DNA from: Zygnema cylindricum
Taxonomy: Eukaryota > Streptophyta > Zygnematophyceae > Zygnematales > Zygnemataceae
Assembly: GCA_037447655.1 (NCBI GenBank)
Contig: JBBHKE010000992.1
Span: 112,090 to 176,089, forward strand
Reading direction: 5' to 3'
DNA: 64,000 bases
Position 1 is the first letter of the stretch, and each line of letters begins with the position of its first letter. The translations under genes and the position numbers were made by a program. Of the stretch, positions 11,722-22,909 are shown piece after piece. The notes under the pieces are model-generated. The model saw nothing but the letters and a program-made list of their open reading frames with translations, was not told the DNA's origin and made no database searches.

Positions 11722-12320
11722 CTTTCAACCTTTTTTTAGGAATTCCGTACATTATGTTCGTACATCCCATCCGTACACGAATAGTATAGGAAATTTACGA
11801 AAAGTTAAAAAAACCCTAAAAATAATGCATAATCGTAAAATTTTCAAAATTTTAACGAATGAAACCTCTATGCGTTGAAGATCACAATAATTTCGCGCGT
11901 TCAGTTTGAAATTTGTACGGGCGTCTTCTTCATTTTTTTTTGAAAAAAGACGCCTTAGAACAAAGACGTAATTGCTAAAAATAGTATCCTCGTAGCATTC
12001 GAGCCCGGGTACGTTAACTGCGAAGCACACATTAAGGTGAACGACAGGACTAACATTTGGTAAGATTATTCCTTTAACAACAGAAATTGTGATAAAATCT
12101 TAAACAATTTATTTGTTTACCGCTCATTTAACGGGAAAAACTCGCAAACTGGGTTATATGTTATAGTTTTTTGTTTTTTTATGTACGGAATAGTACGGAA
12201 GGAAATTCATTAACGATTTTTTGCGATTTGATCAAAAGGTTCAATGCGTTTGTTACGTATAACTCGTCACGCACGGTACGTTCGCACTAATCGCCGTGAA
12301 CAACTATGGTTACAAAGTAC
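11722..12320. repeat. Interspersed repeat F3, copy 2
   Basis: It is homologous to 4423-5265, best over 12110-12310. It begins directly after a CACGGTGTA terminus (11714-11721), as copy 1 does. It ends at 'gtgaacaactatgg'. Non-coding. Confidence 0.5.
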
Positions 12321-12339
12321 AAACTTACAATGCCTTTAA

Positions 12340-12560
12340 TACGAGGATAACTCGCACGGTAGACCTATAATTGGAAAGTGCGAGATACCGTAATACTCGC
12401 CACCGTGCATACTTGTCGAGTTATTAATCTGACAGTTACGATTGAGCGGCAAAATTCTCAGTTAACGATTGTCTCCAAATTGAGAATTGGGAATACGTAT
12501 ACGGAAAATATTGTTTTAACTGGCGAACAAAATAGCAAGGGTATTTTCACATGTAACAGA
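12340..12560. mobile_element. Degenerate relative of the short TACACCG MITEs
   Basis: The interior resembles the MITE at 22463-22677 and the one at 51691-51900 ('cttgtcgagttattaatctgacagttacgattgagcggcaa', 'aattgagaattggg', 'gttttaact.gcgaa'). The terminal repeats are not recognisable, so this is an old or truncated copy. Confidence 0.35.
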
Positions 12561-12565
12561 AATTC

Positions 12566-13542
12566 AAGGCAATTTCCCATGTAGCCAAAACTTTAGTTTT
12601 GTACTTTTGTTTTTATCGAAGATTCTCCGTTTAACTTTCAGAGCATTCCTAATGTAAATAAATGAAATTATTACTTTAGAATGTGACGGATGTAGACGTG
12701 GGTGTAATTTGTGACGGTTGTAGACGACTACAAAACTCGCGACAATTGATGACGTTTACAAAATAGCGACGGTTGTTATGCGTCTAGCTACTTGTGACAT
12801 TGTAGATGTTTAAGGTTTGTGACATTTTGACGTCACGCTCAAATCATGACAGCGTCCACGTCATAAATTCTAAAACTTTCCGCCATGGTTTCTCGATTTG
12901 TTTTTTAGTTTATTCTCACTCTGCTTGCCATCAAAATACGCTTTAAGATAGTCAAAAGAAATCGTATTTAAAGATATTTTATTTGATAGCATTATTGAGG
13001 TTTTTTATTGCAAGAGTTGTGAGATAGACGCAGTAGTGGAATAGGTAGAGAGAGAGAGGCGCTTTCACGCACTTCGCTTTTGCGAAATGGCGTTCGTTGG
13101 TCAAGACCCCCTCCACGACCTTGTATGGAAAAAAGCGCAAAGAAAAGAGTCACGGCCCATGTACGAAAATAAACGCACGAAAAAAAATCACGCACAGATA
13201 CGTACAGTGGTTCTTTTTTTGGTACTCCTCGCACAAAAATTGTCAACAACTTCCAACTCGTGCAAAAACATTTGCCTATTCGCTCACCTCATGGAACTTT
13301 ATTTAAAATCACCTCGCAAAGTGATTTTATATAAAGTTTGAAGATGAGCTGGAAAGACGCGAAATTGGGTCGAAACGCGCTAGACGACAAACTGCAGTAC
13401 ATATAAACTTTTAAGGTAACTCAACTTGTACAGTGGAAATTTCAATTTTTTAGAACGGTTGCGGATTTTCACGTTATTTTCTAAGTTATGGAGGAAAACA
13501 ACATAAAATAATTGTAACTTTGCCACATGGGAAAGTGCCCTT
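12566..13542. mobile_element. Non-autonomous DNA element F2, copy 1
   Basis: This block of about 975 bp is collinear with 50618-51572. The ends are inverted: (A)AGGGCA.TTTCCCATGT on the left and ACATGGGAAAGTGCCCTT on the right. The inside has 'gtgacggatgtagacgtgggtg', a GAGAGAGAGGCGCTTTCACG segment and the mirrored 'aaaatcacctcgcaaagtgatttta'. No transposase is encoded, and the superfamily is not determined. Confidence 0.75.
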
Positions 13543-13819
13543 AGTCTTCTTACTTTGTTTTTTAACGAAGATTCTATGTATTAGGGTACCACCCTATGTG
13601 GCTAGGTGAGGGCTTTTTCTTTTTCGTTTCCCTCAAAAACCTAGCGCCATATTGTTAAAGTTACACCGTACGAAGAAATAGCAAAAATGTATAGTAAAGT
13701 ATGAATCATCTTCTTGGGATGACAAGTTGTCGCCTTGTGTTTTTTCGACCCACTATTATATCATCTTCAAACTTATCTTAAAATACACCGTTGATGTGTT
13801 TTAAATAAGGTAACGCCTA

Positions 13820-14545
13820 GTGGGATCAGTAGATCTGAAAGTCCTAGTAGAGGATAAGACTTCTATACTCACTTTCTCAGATGTGCTCTATATTCCTCAG
13901 CTGAGTAGAAATCTTGTCTCTTCATTTGTGTTAGGATAGAAAGAATTTGATACCTTCACTAGAAAGGGAGTCTTTACAACTAATTATGGGGATGAAGTTT
14001 ACTTCACTCCACATAAGGGTAGCCAATGAATGTTTACGCTTAAACTGGGTAATGAAAAGAAGAATGCTTATTATTTTGGTGTCCCAAAGTTGATGATTTG
14101 GCATAAGCAGTTGGGGCCTGTGCATTTTGATAGGTTGAAGGAAATGAAGAAGCTTAGTGTAGTGGAAGGCATTCAGTTCAGTGACAATGAAATGGTGGAT
14201 GATTGTAGTGATTGTGCCTAAGGAAAGGCTCACAGAGTTCCTTTTCCTAAAGCCGCCACATATAGAGGGAAGAAGGTATTTGATTTAAACCACAAAGATA
14301 TCTGGGGACCAGCAAGGGTACCCTTAGTTGGAGGGAAGAGGTATATGTTGACAATTGTTGATGACTGGTCTTGATATTCTAGATTCTACTTCCTAAAAAC
14401 AAAGTCTAAAACACCAGTTTTTTTTAAAGAATATAAAGCCTGGAGTTAGAAGTTGCATGGAACCCTCATTAAGAGAATATCGAGTGATAATGGGGGAGAA
14501 TATACCTCTAACTAGTTTGAGGAATACGTGAGAGATGAGGGATAG
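13820..14545 (+). pseudogene. Copia GAG-pre-integrase and integrase fragment (element E2)
   Basis: The plus-strand reading gives FSDVLYIPQLSRNLVSS, then GAG-pre-integrase MIWHKQLGPVHFDRL with the CxxC motif DDCSDC, then integrase core KDIWGPARVPLVGGKRYMLT, TIVDDWS and ISSDNGGEYTSN. At least six in-frame stops of all three kinds interrupt it. The reading stops at about 14545-14575, where the opposite-strand protease/gag part of the same kind of element begins. No reverse transcriptase or RNase H is present. The order and strands indicate an internal inversion or a rearranged insertion. Confidence 0.8.
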
Positions 14546-14569
14546 TAACCACTCTCCCATCCCCATACT

Positions 14570-15735
14570 CTATTTCTACAGTAGGGATTTTCCTTAGCTT
14601 AGTGAAGAGGTCCTTGTCACGACATATATGCATGGATGCACCTAGGTCGATGATTCATCCTTCCTGTGGGGCTTCTCGAATTGCTCCAAGGGCACACTTA
14701 TGTCTACGAGGGATCTCCTTCTCTTCCAGACTCTCGTCAAGAAGAAGCTCCCCATCCTCCTCAGAGGACTCGTCCTCGGTGTCTCCTGTCACCTTTGTGA
14801 CCAAAAGTGCCTTTTTCTTCCCTCCAGAAAAACCCCCTCCATGGTTCTCTTGGAGCCTCAGCTCCGACAGCTTGACAGAATCTGCGATAAAGTGTCCCGG
14901 CTTTTTGCAAAGTGACATTGGCCCTTTAGGGGCCTTGGTCCTCCAGGGTGAACTCTTTCTTCTTTGTATGGATTTTTTGGATCTGGTCTCCACCTGTCCC
15001 TTCCGGCGGCTAGAGCTTGAACACTCTTTCCTCCTCCTCGATCTCAATCGTGTTCTCCTACATAAGTATCATGCGGACCACTGTATTCCACTTCCATGAA
15101 CTATCAGTCATATCCTGTACTCGGTACACTATATTCTCATACTCCTCGGGTAACTTCATGATAAGAATGTTAACCTTCATCTTCATTGTACCTATCATTT
15201 CGGCACTTTTCATCTCCATATACAAGCAAGAAAGATCATTACAGTAGTCTAACATCTTTCCCCTTTTGTAAGTATAATTTCCCAACTTTTGCTCTGCAAT
15301 CTGGAGTTCCTGAAATCGTACCAGCACTATAGATCTGTATCAAACTCACCCACAACTCCTCAGCCTTGTAAACATGAAGGTGGGGAGTTGCCAAAGCTTG
15401 TGTGAGGTGTCTCAGAATAAAGTTCTTGGCAGCCATGTTGGTGTCTTCCCACATTTAAGTGTCAGTCTCCACGGTCTTCACGATCGCCGCTCCGGGTGTC
15501 GTGGGAATAGCAGCAATAGGAGAACGAGGTATCTCCTTTTCTTTCCCTTTTTCAGACACACTATTGTCCCCATCATCTGCCTCCTCTGTTGCAGCAGATG
15601 TTGTTACAGAAAACCTTATTCCACCAAATCTCGGTGCTGTTCCCTGAGGTGGACGTTTCACCTATCCACTAACAATACCCCAGTGTCGTTTTTCACACAA
15701 AAGCCCCTCTCGTCATGGCTTCCCAATAGAAAAAC
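14570..15735 (-). pseudogene. Copia gag, zinc-knuckle remnant and protease fragment (element E2)
   Basis: The minus-strand reading from 15735 leftward gives gag (FGGIRFSVT, then NMAAKNFILRHLTQALATPH, then LGNYTYKRGKMLDYCNDL, then LPEEYENIVYRVQDM). Next comes a remnant knuckle CKKPGHFIAD that has lost two Cys, then a protease-like IIDLGASMHICRDKDLF. It is broken by a frameshift near 15330, another near 15050 and several stops. It aligns with E1 at 1-817 for the gag part. Confidence 0.78.
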
Positions 15736-15989
15736 CATGATCCTTTGAAGATGGGCATCCTAGAGGGTGGGCCTTTAACCTGCAATTCCGTGTCCTCCAC
15801 TGGACTACATAATTCAAGAAGCCTCTAGATAGTTGTTAACTAACCCACTTTCAATGGCAACCACGGCTGACCAAGCAAACAAGCTGACAATCTGACTGCA
15901 CCCTTGTGCAGCCTCGACTCCCTTAAGTTTGTTGAAAAAAGAATCTTTGAAAACGCCCAACCAAGCGATAAGTTATTGGGTGGCAAAGA

Positions 15990-16784
15990 TGCCAATTTAT
16001 ACAAACTCTCAAAGAGAGAAAGGACCATGTACCTGATTTTTCCTAAGTCCTAGTTCCCTCTCACAACCCCTATCTTCTGACTGTACGAACCAATCAAAAC
16101 ACTGTACAGTACCAGAAAGTACTACTGCCGATGTACTTTCTGTACGGCCTCTGTACGACAAGGCCATTAAGTAGACGCGTGTCCACATTTCAGTCGTCTT
16201 ACGCTCCTCGGAATTCTAGCGACCAAATGTTATCTCTCCACGTGGCGCCATGTCATGCCACGTCACAAAATGCTAAAGTGACTATTCCGGGATCTCGGCG
16301 ATGATGTGCGCCGTCAGATAGAATTTAGTATCTAATCTCAACCGTTAAAATAAAAGTCTTACTAATTTGTTTTGTGCGGAATCCTATCCGCACTGTATTT
16401 AAATTGTTCCATGTATCTATGTTTACCTTTCCGTTAATCGGAATTACTACCGTAACATTGTTTAAATAAATGTCAAACCCTATATACCCTAGCAAACAAC
16501 TACGACAGACCGGTTAGAGCGAACGGCTACGCCATGCTCTACCGGTCGGAGGTTCGAGTCCTGCCGGACTCAACCTTTTTGTTGAGAGTGACATAGGTCA
16601 CTCTTCAGTCCTGCATTGGTGGAGCTGAGGTAGCCATGGCTCCACTATTCTCTCTCTCCTTCAGTGACTACAACAAGCATGGGGGATGGAGAGAAAAGGT
16701 GGAGGCAGACTGCCTGCGCTTGTCACACTTTTCTATCTATTTAGACCTAAAAAATACTATTAAAACCTTTAGTTAATTTCAACA
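15990..16784 (-). repeat. Putative Copia 5' LTR of E2
   Basis: Homologous to 1090-1938. The minus-strand terminus is TGTTGAAATTAACT at 16784. It holds a stem-loop at 16508-16547 followed by a perfect B-box-like GGTTCGAGTCC at 16551-16561. The inner edge is approximate. Confidence 0.5.
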
Positions 16785-16799
16785 CTGTTAACATTCATT

Positions 16800-16888
16800 A
16801 TCTCCATCTCTCTCTCTCTTTCTCTCTCTCCTTTTCTCCCTCTTTCTCTCTCTCTCTTTCTCTCTTATAATCTCTTTCTCTGTCTTTT

Positions 16889-16921
<33 letters not shown>

Positions 16922-16960
16922 CCCTTTTCCCTCTCCCTCCCTCCCTCCCGCTAGGTTATT
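16800..16960. repeat. CT-rich microsatellite
   Basis: (TCTC)n and (CCCTCC)n directly beyond the E2 LTR end, followed by poly-T at 16988-17016. Non-coding. Confidence 0.9.
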
Positions 16961-17472
16961 GCAAAACCAGATGCTTTGCGATTTTTTTCTTTTTTTTTTT
17001 TTTTTTTTTTTTTTTTGTTTATTTATTGTTAGAGGCGTCATTGTCCACTTATCGGATACCAAAATTGCTCTCTTTGCTGGACCTGCTGTGATTTTATTTT
17101 CCCATTATTTTTTTTATTTTTCTTTTCTTGTATATATTTATTTTTGAGGGGGAGCTGGCTTTAATTTTTGTCGTTTTTCAGGCCATAGTGGCCCAAACCA
17201 ATTCGGCAATGGGAGTCGTTTTTTTTATTTTTGTTTTCGAAGAGAGAAAACAGTTTAAAGAGAGATAATAGTTACAGTTAGAAGAGAGATGTTAGTTCAA
17301 AGTGAGATGATAGTTGGAAGAACGACATAGTTGAAGCGAGATAACAGTTGGAAGAGAGGTAACGGTTTGAAGAGAAATAACAGTTTGGAGTGAGATAGAG
17401 ATATTATAGTTCGAAGAGAGAGAATGGTTAATGGTTGGAGAGAGATAACAGTCTGCAAAGGGTTCTGGATTG

Positions 17473-17567
17473 GCTTGGGGCAGACAGGCTCCGACAAGAC
17501 TTCGACCTACGTCCTACCGCTATTAGCGAGGATAGACGGGAAGAGAGCCGCAGTTCAAGTAGTCCTG
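17473..17567 (+). pseudogene. Decayed DEAD-box RNA helicase exon fragment
   Basis: One plus-strand frame reads GLGQTGSDKTSTYVLPLLAR followed by IDGKRAAVQVVL, then a GTAAAC donor at 17568. This is the Walker A/motif I region of a DEAD-box helicase. It resembles plant organellar RH58-like proteins, where I recall motif I as GSGKT and a following RID.KRAA segment. Here the central Gly is Asp. I found neither the upstream Q motif nor a downstream PTREL exon, so I read it as an isolated relic. It lies in otherwise gene-free DNA. Confidence 0.6.
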
Positions 17568-17574
17568 GTAAACT

Positions 17575-20150
17575 AATATATTTTTGTTCTTGGTTCATGT
17601 CATTGTTGTAGGTTGCGAGAGTTGGAATCAATTTTGTCCTATTTGAAATTCGTTCCCTTATCATTTTCTTATCATTTTTTGTGTGTTTTTGTGTCATTGC
17701 AGATGAAAAAATAGTTGACAGATGTACCTACTCTCTCATCTTTGTCTATTATGTTTTCTGAAACAAGTTGGACGAATCGTTCTGTTTTTCAGTCGAATGT
17801 CTTGAGAAGGTCTGTCGCATTAGTCATGTTTAGTTTTATTCATTGAAGACGACTAGTACAGACCATGAATGGAGGAAGAAGGAAGGAAAGAAAGAAAGTT
17901 TTGCAGGAAGTCATCGTACATTGTTTGTTTGTAATTATTATAACCCGTCTAGAACTGGATCGAACCTTGTGGAAAAAATATTTTGCACAAAATAGTTGTT
18001 GCATCAAAAATGTTTGTATTTAAATTAAGTCTAGGGCGACACTTGTCAACTTGTCCATGTGTTGCGATAGTCAATAAAGCATTATCATTAGTAGGCATTG
18101 TTGGTCTAGGATTCTTTCAAGTAACAATTTTGACTCCAGACACGAGAGAACCAGTAGTTTTCTTAAACAATATCATGGTACTGAACGGAATCTGTGTTTT
18201 CTTGTGGTTTTTAAGTGAATGGATCATACCGAGCTGTGATGCAAGTGTGTTGTTGTTAAAAGATTTGACAAATTGATGGCAATTTTGTTTTTATGGAAAA
18301 AATTTCAGCTGAAGCAGTGCATGTATTCAAATGATATTCATTCGAATTTTCTTACGGTCATGGATGTGAATATTTCCTTCAGCTATAAAAAGTTAACAAA
18401 TGTGCATATTACTACTCTAGTTAACACTTTTGAATTAGGAGATGGTGAGAGTTTCTCCATAGCTATCACCATCTCTACCTCAGTCCCCACTTGAAATATA
18501 TTTTTTTGAGCAACTTCTAATGGCTATCAAATATGAGTGAGTAGAGATTTTTTAGATCAATAAGGAGACTTTCTTAGATATTTCCACTATGCCAATCAAC
18601 CAGTTGTGATAACTGTATGTAGTCAAATGTCTTCGAAATGCTAACAACTAAAGGTTGTAGCCTCAGATGATCCTCATAAAAGAAACCGTTTGGCGACATA
18701 AAATCACATGGTCTTTTGTGATTTACTGCACTTGAGAGAAAATTTAGATGTAGAGTTCATCGATTCCGAGAAGTTCTTCACTTCTGACCAAAAAAAATTG
18801 AAAATAACAAAGCTGGGAATGTATAACCGTTACTGTTACTACGGTAACTGTTTGAATAAACAGGAAAAGTTACGAACATCTCCTTTCAACCCGCGGTTTT
18901 CCTTGTTAATTGTCCATTTTTCAAGGATTGTGGTGTCATGTTGTCACCGAGAACCGCTTGTTCTTTTCCGCATTCTTTGTTCGTTTACCTTTTTATGTGG
19001 AAGTTTCTTCAATAATGTTATCACCTTTTAGTTTGTGAGTCTGTGTGCAATTTTCCAGTTTCATTTTGGCTTGCCCTTTTACTTGTTTCTATGTACTCTG
19101 TGCATTTTTTTGACAAAGTTGAATGCTATTAGATAAATAATTAGATCATGTTTACGGTATTGTGTCGGATGCAACTACACCGCTCATCGTTAGTAGAGCT
19201 AATAAACCTCTTTGGCCACGACTTTTCTTGCCCGGAAATCATAAGTGATATTAACAACACTATTTAAGAGGTAAACTTTTTAGTAAGAAGCACTATCGTA
19301 AATCATCTGAGAACATAGGAACTGAAAAAGATAGGCAAAATTGCCAATTGAAAGCAAACTCGAAGAAAAACTGCGCGAACGAACTTAATACACAAACAAG
19401 GGCAACTCTACATTGAAATCAACAACCAGCATAAAAACAACCAGAGAATTGAAACTTCCCAACCAAACCTCAACATATCTAAATATCTATGCCATCGACC
19501 ATCTGAAAAACATCCTCGCAGCAACAAACGAGAGAGCCGACTAAAGGTGAATGTGGGAGACCAAGCTTTAACTAGAGGAGGGCGGTGGTGAATTGAGCTC
19601 TCATGAAGAGTAAAGAGAAAGAATAAGAATACCCACTATTCATTTCCCAAAACCAGGGCCAACAAAAATTAGGGTTAGGGTTTCTTTAAGATAACATGGA
19701 TAAGATAAAAAAATGGATCTGGACGTGAAAAGGAAAAAGAAATGGAAAAAGGAGTACAAAGAGGAGAAAAGATATAAGTTTATGTACAAAATGTACATTT
19801 TATGGTATATTTTTTGCAACTTGTATTTTGAAGTTTCCAGTAGTTCAGGTTTTTTGAACTTTATATCCAATTAAAGGACTCTTTAACCTAAAAAATTGAA
19901 TATATATAGTCTATGTATGTAAAAAACTTAGCAAGCTGTAAAAATTCAATACCAAAAAAAAATTGAGAAGAAAACTAGTTATGGATACAAATATTTCAAT
20001 TAAACTTGTTTCTTGTTAATTTTTTTTTTTTATTCTTGTTTTTCATTTTTTCCCCTTATATTTCCCATTTGCTTTCGTACATATTTTCACTTTTCTCTCT
20101 GCTTTCTTTTTCATCGCTTTGATCCTTATTTTTGCTTGTGATTAACTTTC
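17575..20150. other. AT-rich intergenic stretch, no gene recognised
   Basis: Several open frames of 60-107 codons exist (for example 17983-18276 and 18708-19031). None shows a family motif, and they are Leu/Phe/Val-rich by composition. 17230-17450 contains GA-rich 'gagataacagtt..gaagagag' repeats. 19660-19690 contains TTAGGGTTAGGGTTT telomere-like sequence. Confidence 0.5.
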
Positions 20151-20159
20151 AAAAATTGT

Positions 20160-20570
20160 GTGATTTACTGTCGTTATTAGTGAAGTTTTTTTGTCATTTA
20201 TAGTGTGGTTGATTGTCGTTAGTAGTGCGGTTTTTGACATTAATAGTTTTTTGCCGTTAAAAGTGCGGTTTTTGATATTGGTAGTGTGGTTTTTTGCTTT
20301 TACCAATATTTTTTTTTGTCGTTAACAATGTAAATTTTTGTTGTTAACAGTATGCCTTTGGGTCATTTACATAAGTGGCTTTCTGTCATTAATAGTGTGA
20401 CATTTGTCATTCATCGTTGATTTTTTGTCAAAAATAATGTGGATCAATAAGCTGATTATTCGTCTTTAGTAGTGAAGTTTTTTGTCTTCAGTGACGTTTT
20501 TTCTCTTCAGTGACATTTTTTTTTTGTCTTCAATAGTGTGGTTTTTTGTCAGTCACTGTTTTTCTTTTCA
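20160..20570. repeat. Degenerate minisatellite (about 25-35-bp period)
   Basis: Repeated variants of 'gtcgttaatagtgtggtttttt' occur more than a dozen times with variable spacing. Non-coding. Confidence 0.75.
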
Positions 20571-20734
20571 TTCACTGTGTGGTTTTATATTTTCCATCCA
20601 CCGAGTGCAATTATATTCTTTTGTGCGCCTTATTAGTTAGTATCTTTTTTGGCTTCTGCGTCCACGCCTCGTCCCTTCGATTTTGTCCCCTTTTGGTCCC
20701 TTCGATCAAATCTCTGCACAATCGCAAGAAATGC

Positions 20735-20905
20735 GAAACAGTAGCAATCGCAGAAAAATCCGCAGAATCGGAGAATCTCAGAATCTGCAAAATCTCCGAA
20801 TTGCAGAATCTGCAGAGTTTCAGAAATCGAGGAACCAGAGAATCCAGAAACTCAGAGAATAAAACGAGTCAGAGAATCGCAGACTCAGCGAATCAGAGAA
20901 TCTTT
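20735..20905. repeat. AGAATC-type short tandem repeat region
   Basis: Degenerate runs of AGAATC, GAATCNGAGAATC and GCAGAATCT. The apparent reading frame through it is Ser/Glu/Asn-rich and not credible as a gene. Confidence 0.7.
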
Positions 20906-21213
20906 TGTCTGCAAAAACAAAAACAATGCAATTTTGTTAATTGCACGTCAAAAAAACAAACACACATATTTCTGCGAAGAGATAAAAACGCCAAAAAAAG
21001 ACCTTAAAACTCTAGGCAGAAATCCAGTGACAAGGCTTAAAAAAAAGAAGAAAAAGGTGTACAAGAATTCTAACCCTTTAAAAAAAAAAAAAAACCAACA
21101 AACAAAAAAGGAGCTCACTTTTTGAAAATATTTTCTACAAGTTAAAAAAATGTTTATATTTTTAATGTATCAAGTTTCCGTGTCTAAAATTATAATTCTG
21201 ATGGTTAAAAAAC

Positions 21214-21392
21214 CGGAGAGAGGAGGGAGGGAGGGAGGGAGAGAGAGAGAGAGAGGGAGAAAGAGAGTGAGGGAGAGAGAAAGAGAGAGAGGGAGAGAGA
21301 GGGAGAGAGAGGGAGAGAGAGGGAGAGAGTGGGAGAGAGAGGGAGAGGGAGAGAGAGAGAGGGAGAGAGGGGGGGAGGGAGAGAGGAAGACA
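21214..21392. repeat. GA-rich microsatellite
   Basis: (GAGAGG)n and (GAGGGA)n, about 180 bp. Open frames on both strands are low-complexity. Confidence 0.95.
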
Positions 21393-21399
21393 GAGAACC

Positions 21400-22460
21400 A
21401 TCAGAAATGACAACCCTAAAAAAAAATGTACACGTACCCGTCTTAGTTTTCACAGCCACTGTAGACTGGTGGAGAAGAATATATGTTAAAAAATCTTGTC
21501 AAAAAATCTTGCTTAAACGCTTAATAAAAACGTTTTTATTATCTTATAATAATAATAAACCGCTGTAAAGGATGGCGATTCACGAGTGTGAAAGATAACC
21601 TAAAATGGTATCAAGAATATATATTTAAAAAAAAAAAAAAAAACAAAAATAAGAAAAAAAAAACGAACTGGTCGATAGGAGGGACTAAATAAAGTGGACA
21701 GGTGACGGGAAGGAAGAGATATACTTTAGCGATGTAGCAGAGGAGAACAGAGGGGCGGAAGGGAAGAGGGGGACGTTTTAGTAAGTTTGAAAAACTGCAG
21801 GTTTGTTTTGGCGCCTATGTTTGATGACGTCGAAGCGTGTGACGTGTCACGTGACACCTTCAATCGGAGTTACGTGCATAAATTTTGGTGTGAACAAGAC
21901 GTGTTTCCGATGAGTTTTCGGAAAATCATCGGAATGGGCAAAAAGTTACAAATGCTCCGGTGGGTATAGGCTATCAATCGACCCGGTTCTGTAGAGTTGG
22001 CCGTACAATTACAGAAACGTCTGATGGAACTTCACCCTTATGCGTACCACTTTAACGGATAAAAATTATAGAACGAATCATAGAAAAACTAGAGAACCTT
22101 CCGGAAGGTTTTTCACTCTTCGGTTTCTGATGACTCGGGCACTCAGCAACTCCACCTATGAAATATCTTGCACCGTACAGAAACTCATCCGATATCGATG
22201 TTTTCCACGTGTAGTTTTACCTGTTTGAGTAAATACAGTAATTACGTGTGGCAATACTTTTGGGAATCGTATGCCCGTTAACCAGCTCAATTTTGTCACG
22301 ACAAGTCAATAAAACATCCGACGGTCGGGTTTTACGCTAAAAAAAAGAGTTCTCACCGCAAATTTTGAATATATCGCCAGTATGTATCGTACTGCCATAC
22401 CGTGCGAAGACCCGCACCCCCATCCGGTATGCCGTACTTGAAACCGTAGGTACTGTACAG
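21400..22460. other. Intergenic stretch upstream of Hip
   Basis: No gene recognised. 21824-21857 has a run of TGACG/ACGTCA-like motifs (gatgacgtcgaagcg, tgacgtgtcacgtgac) that resemble bZIP sites but may belong to a repeat. A run of A occurs at 21628-21663. Confidence 0.4.
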
Positions 22461-22462
22461 TA

Positions 22463-22677
22463 CACCGTCGATCGTATTTAGCGTGTATGTTTTTTTCGCC
22501 ACTGAAAACATCTTATCTCCGTACATATTTGTCCAATTTTCAATTTATGACCGCCATTCGTAAGCTGAGAATTCAACCTTTCAATCGCAACCGTCAGATC
22601 CACAATCCGACATGTATGTACGGAGAAAAAATGTTTTAAGAGAAAAAAAACATACACGCTAAATACGATCGACGGTG
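22463..22677. mobile_element. TACACCG-family MITE, about 230 bp upstream of the Hip start codon
   Basis: Perfect inverted ends CACCGTCGATCGTATTTAGC are flanked by TA on both sides (22461-22462 and 22678-22679). The target is further nested in 'tactgtacag / ctgtactg'. The element is 215 bp with subterminal TTTTTTTCGCCACT and CTCCGTACAT. It is likely to fall in the promoter or 5' untranslated region of Hip. Confidence 0.85.
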
Positions 22678-22909
22678 TACTGTACTGTGCTGGAAATATC
22701 TAGTTGCTTCTTGAAGTTACACTCCGAGCTAAAAGTCTTCCACAGGCCGAGGACAGCATATCGATTTTTTTTTTTTTGTTTTTATGTATTCACCTTATCG
22801 TTAAAGTCTCTGAATATTAACATCAAAGGAAACTCGACTTGCTTGCATCGTTTATTTTCTATTTTAAAAAAGTTGTAGAAAAAAGTGTAAACTCTTGTTC
22901 AGTTGAGAG

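Noticed and set aside
17983-18276. 97-codon plus-strand frame.
   Set aside because: Hydrophobic by AT-rich composition, no motif, no splice context and no homologous copy in the window.
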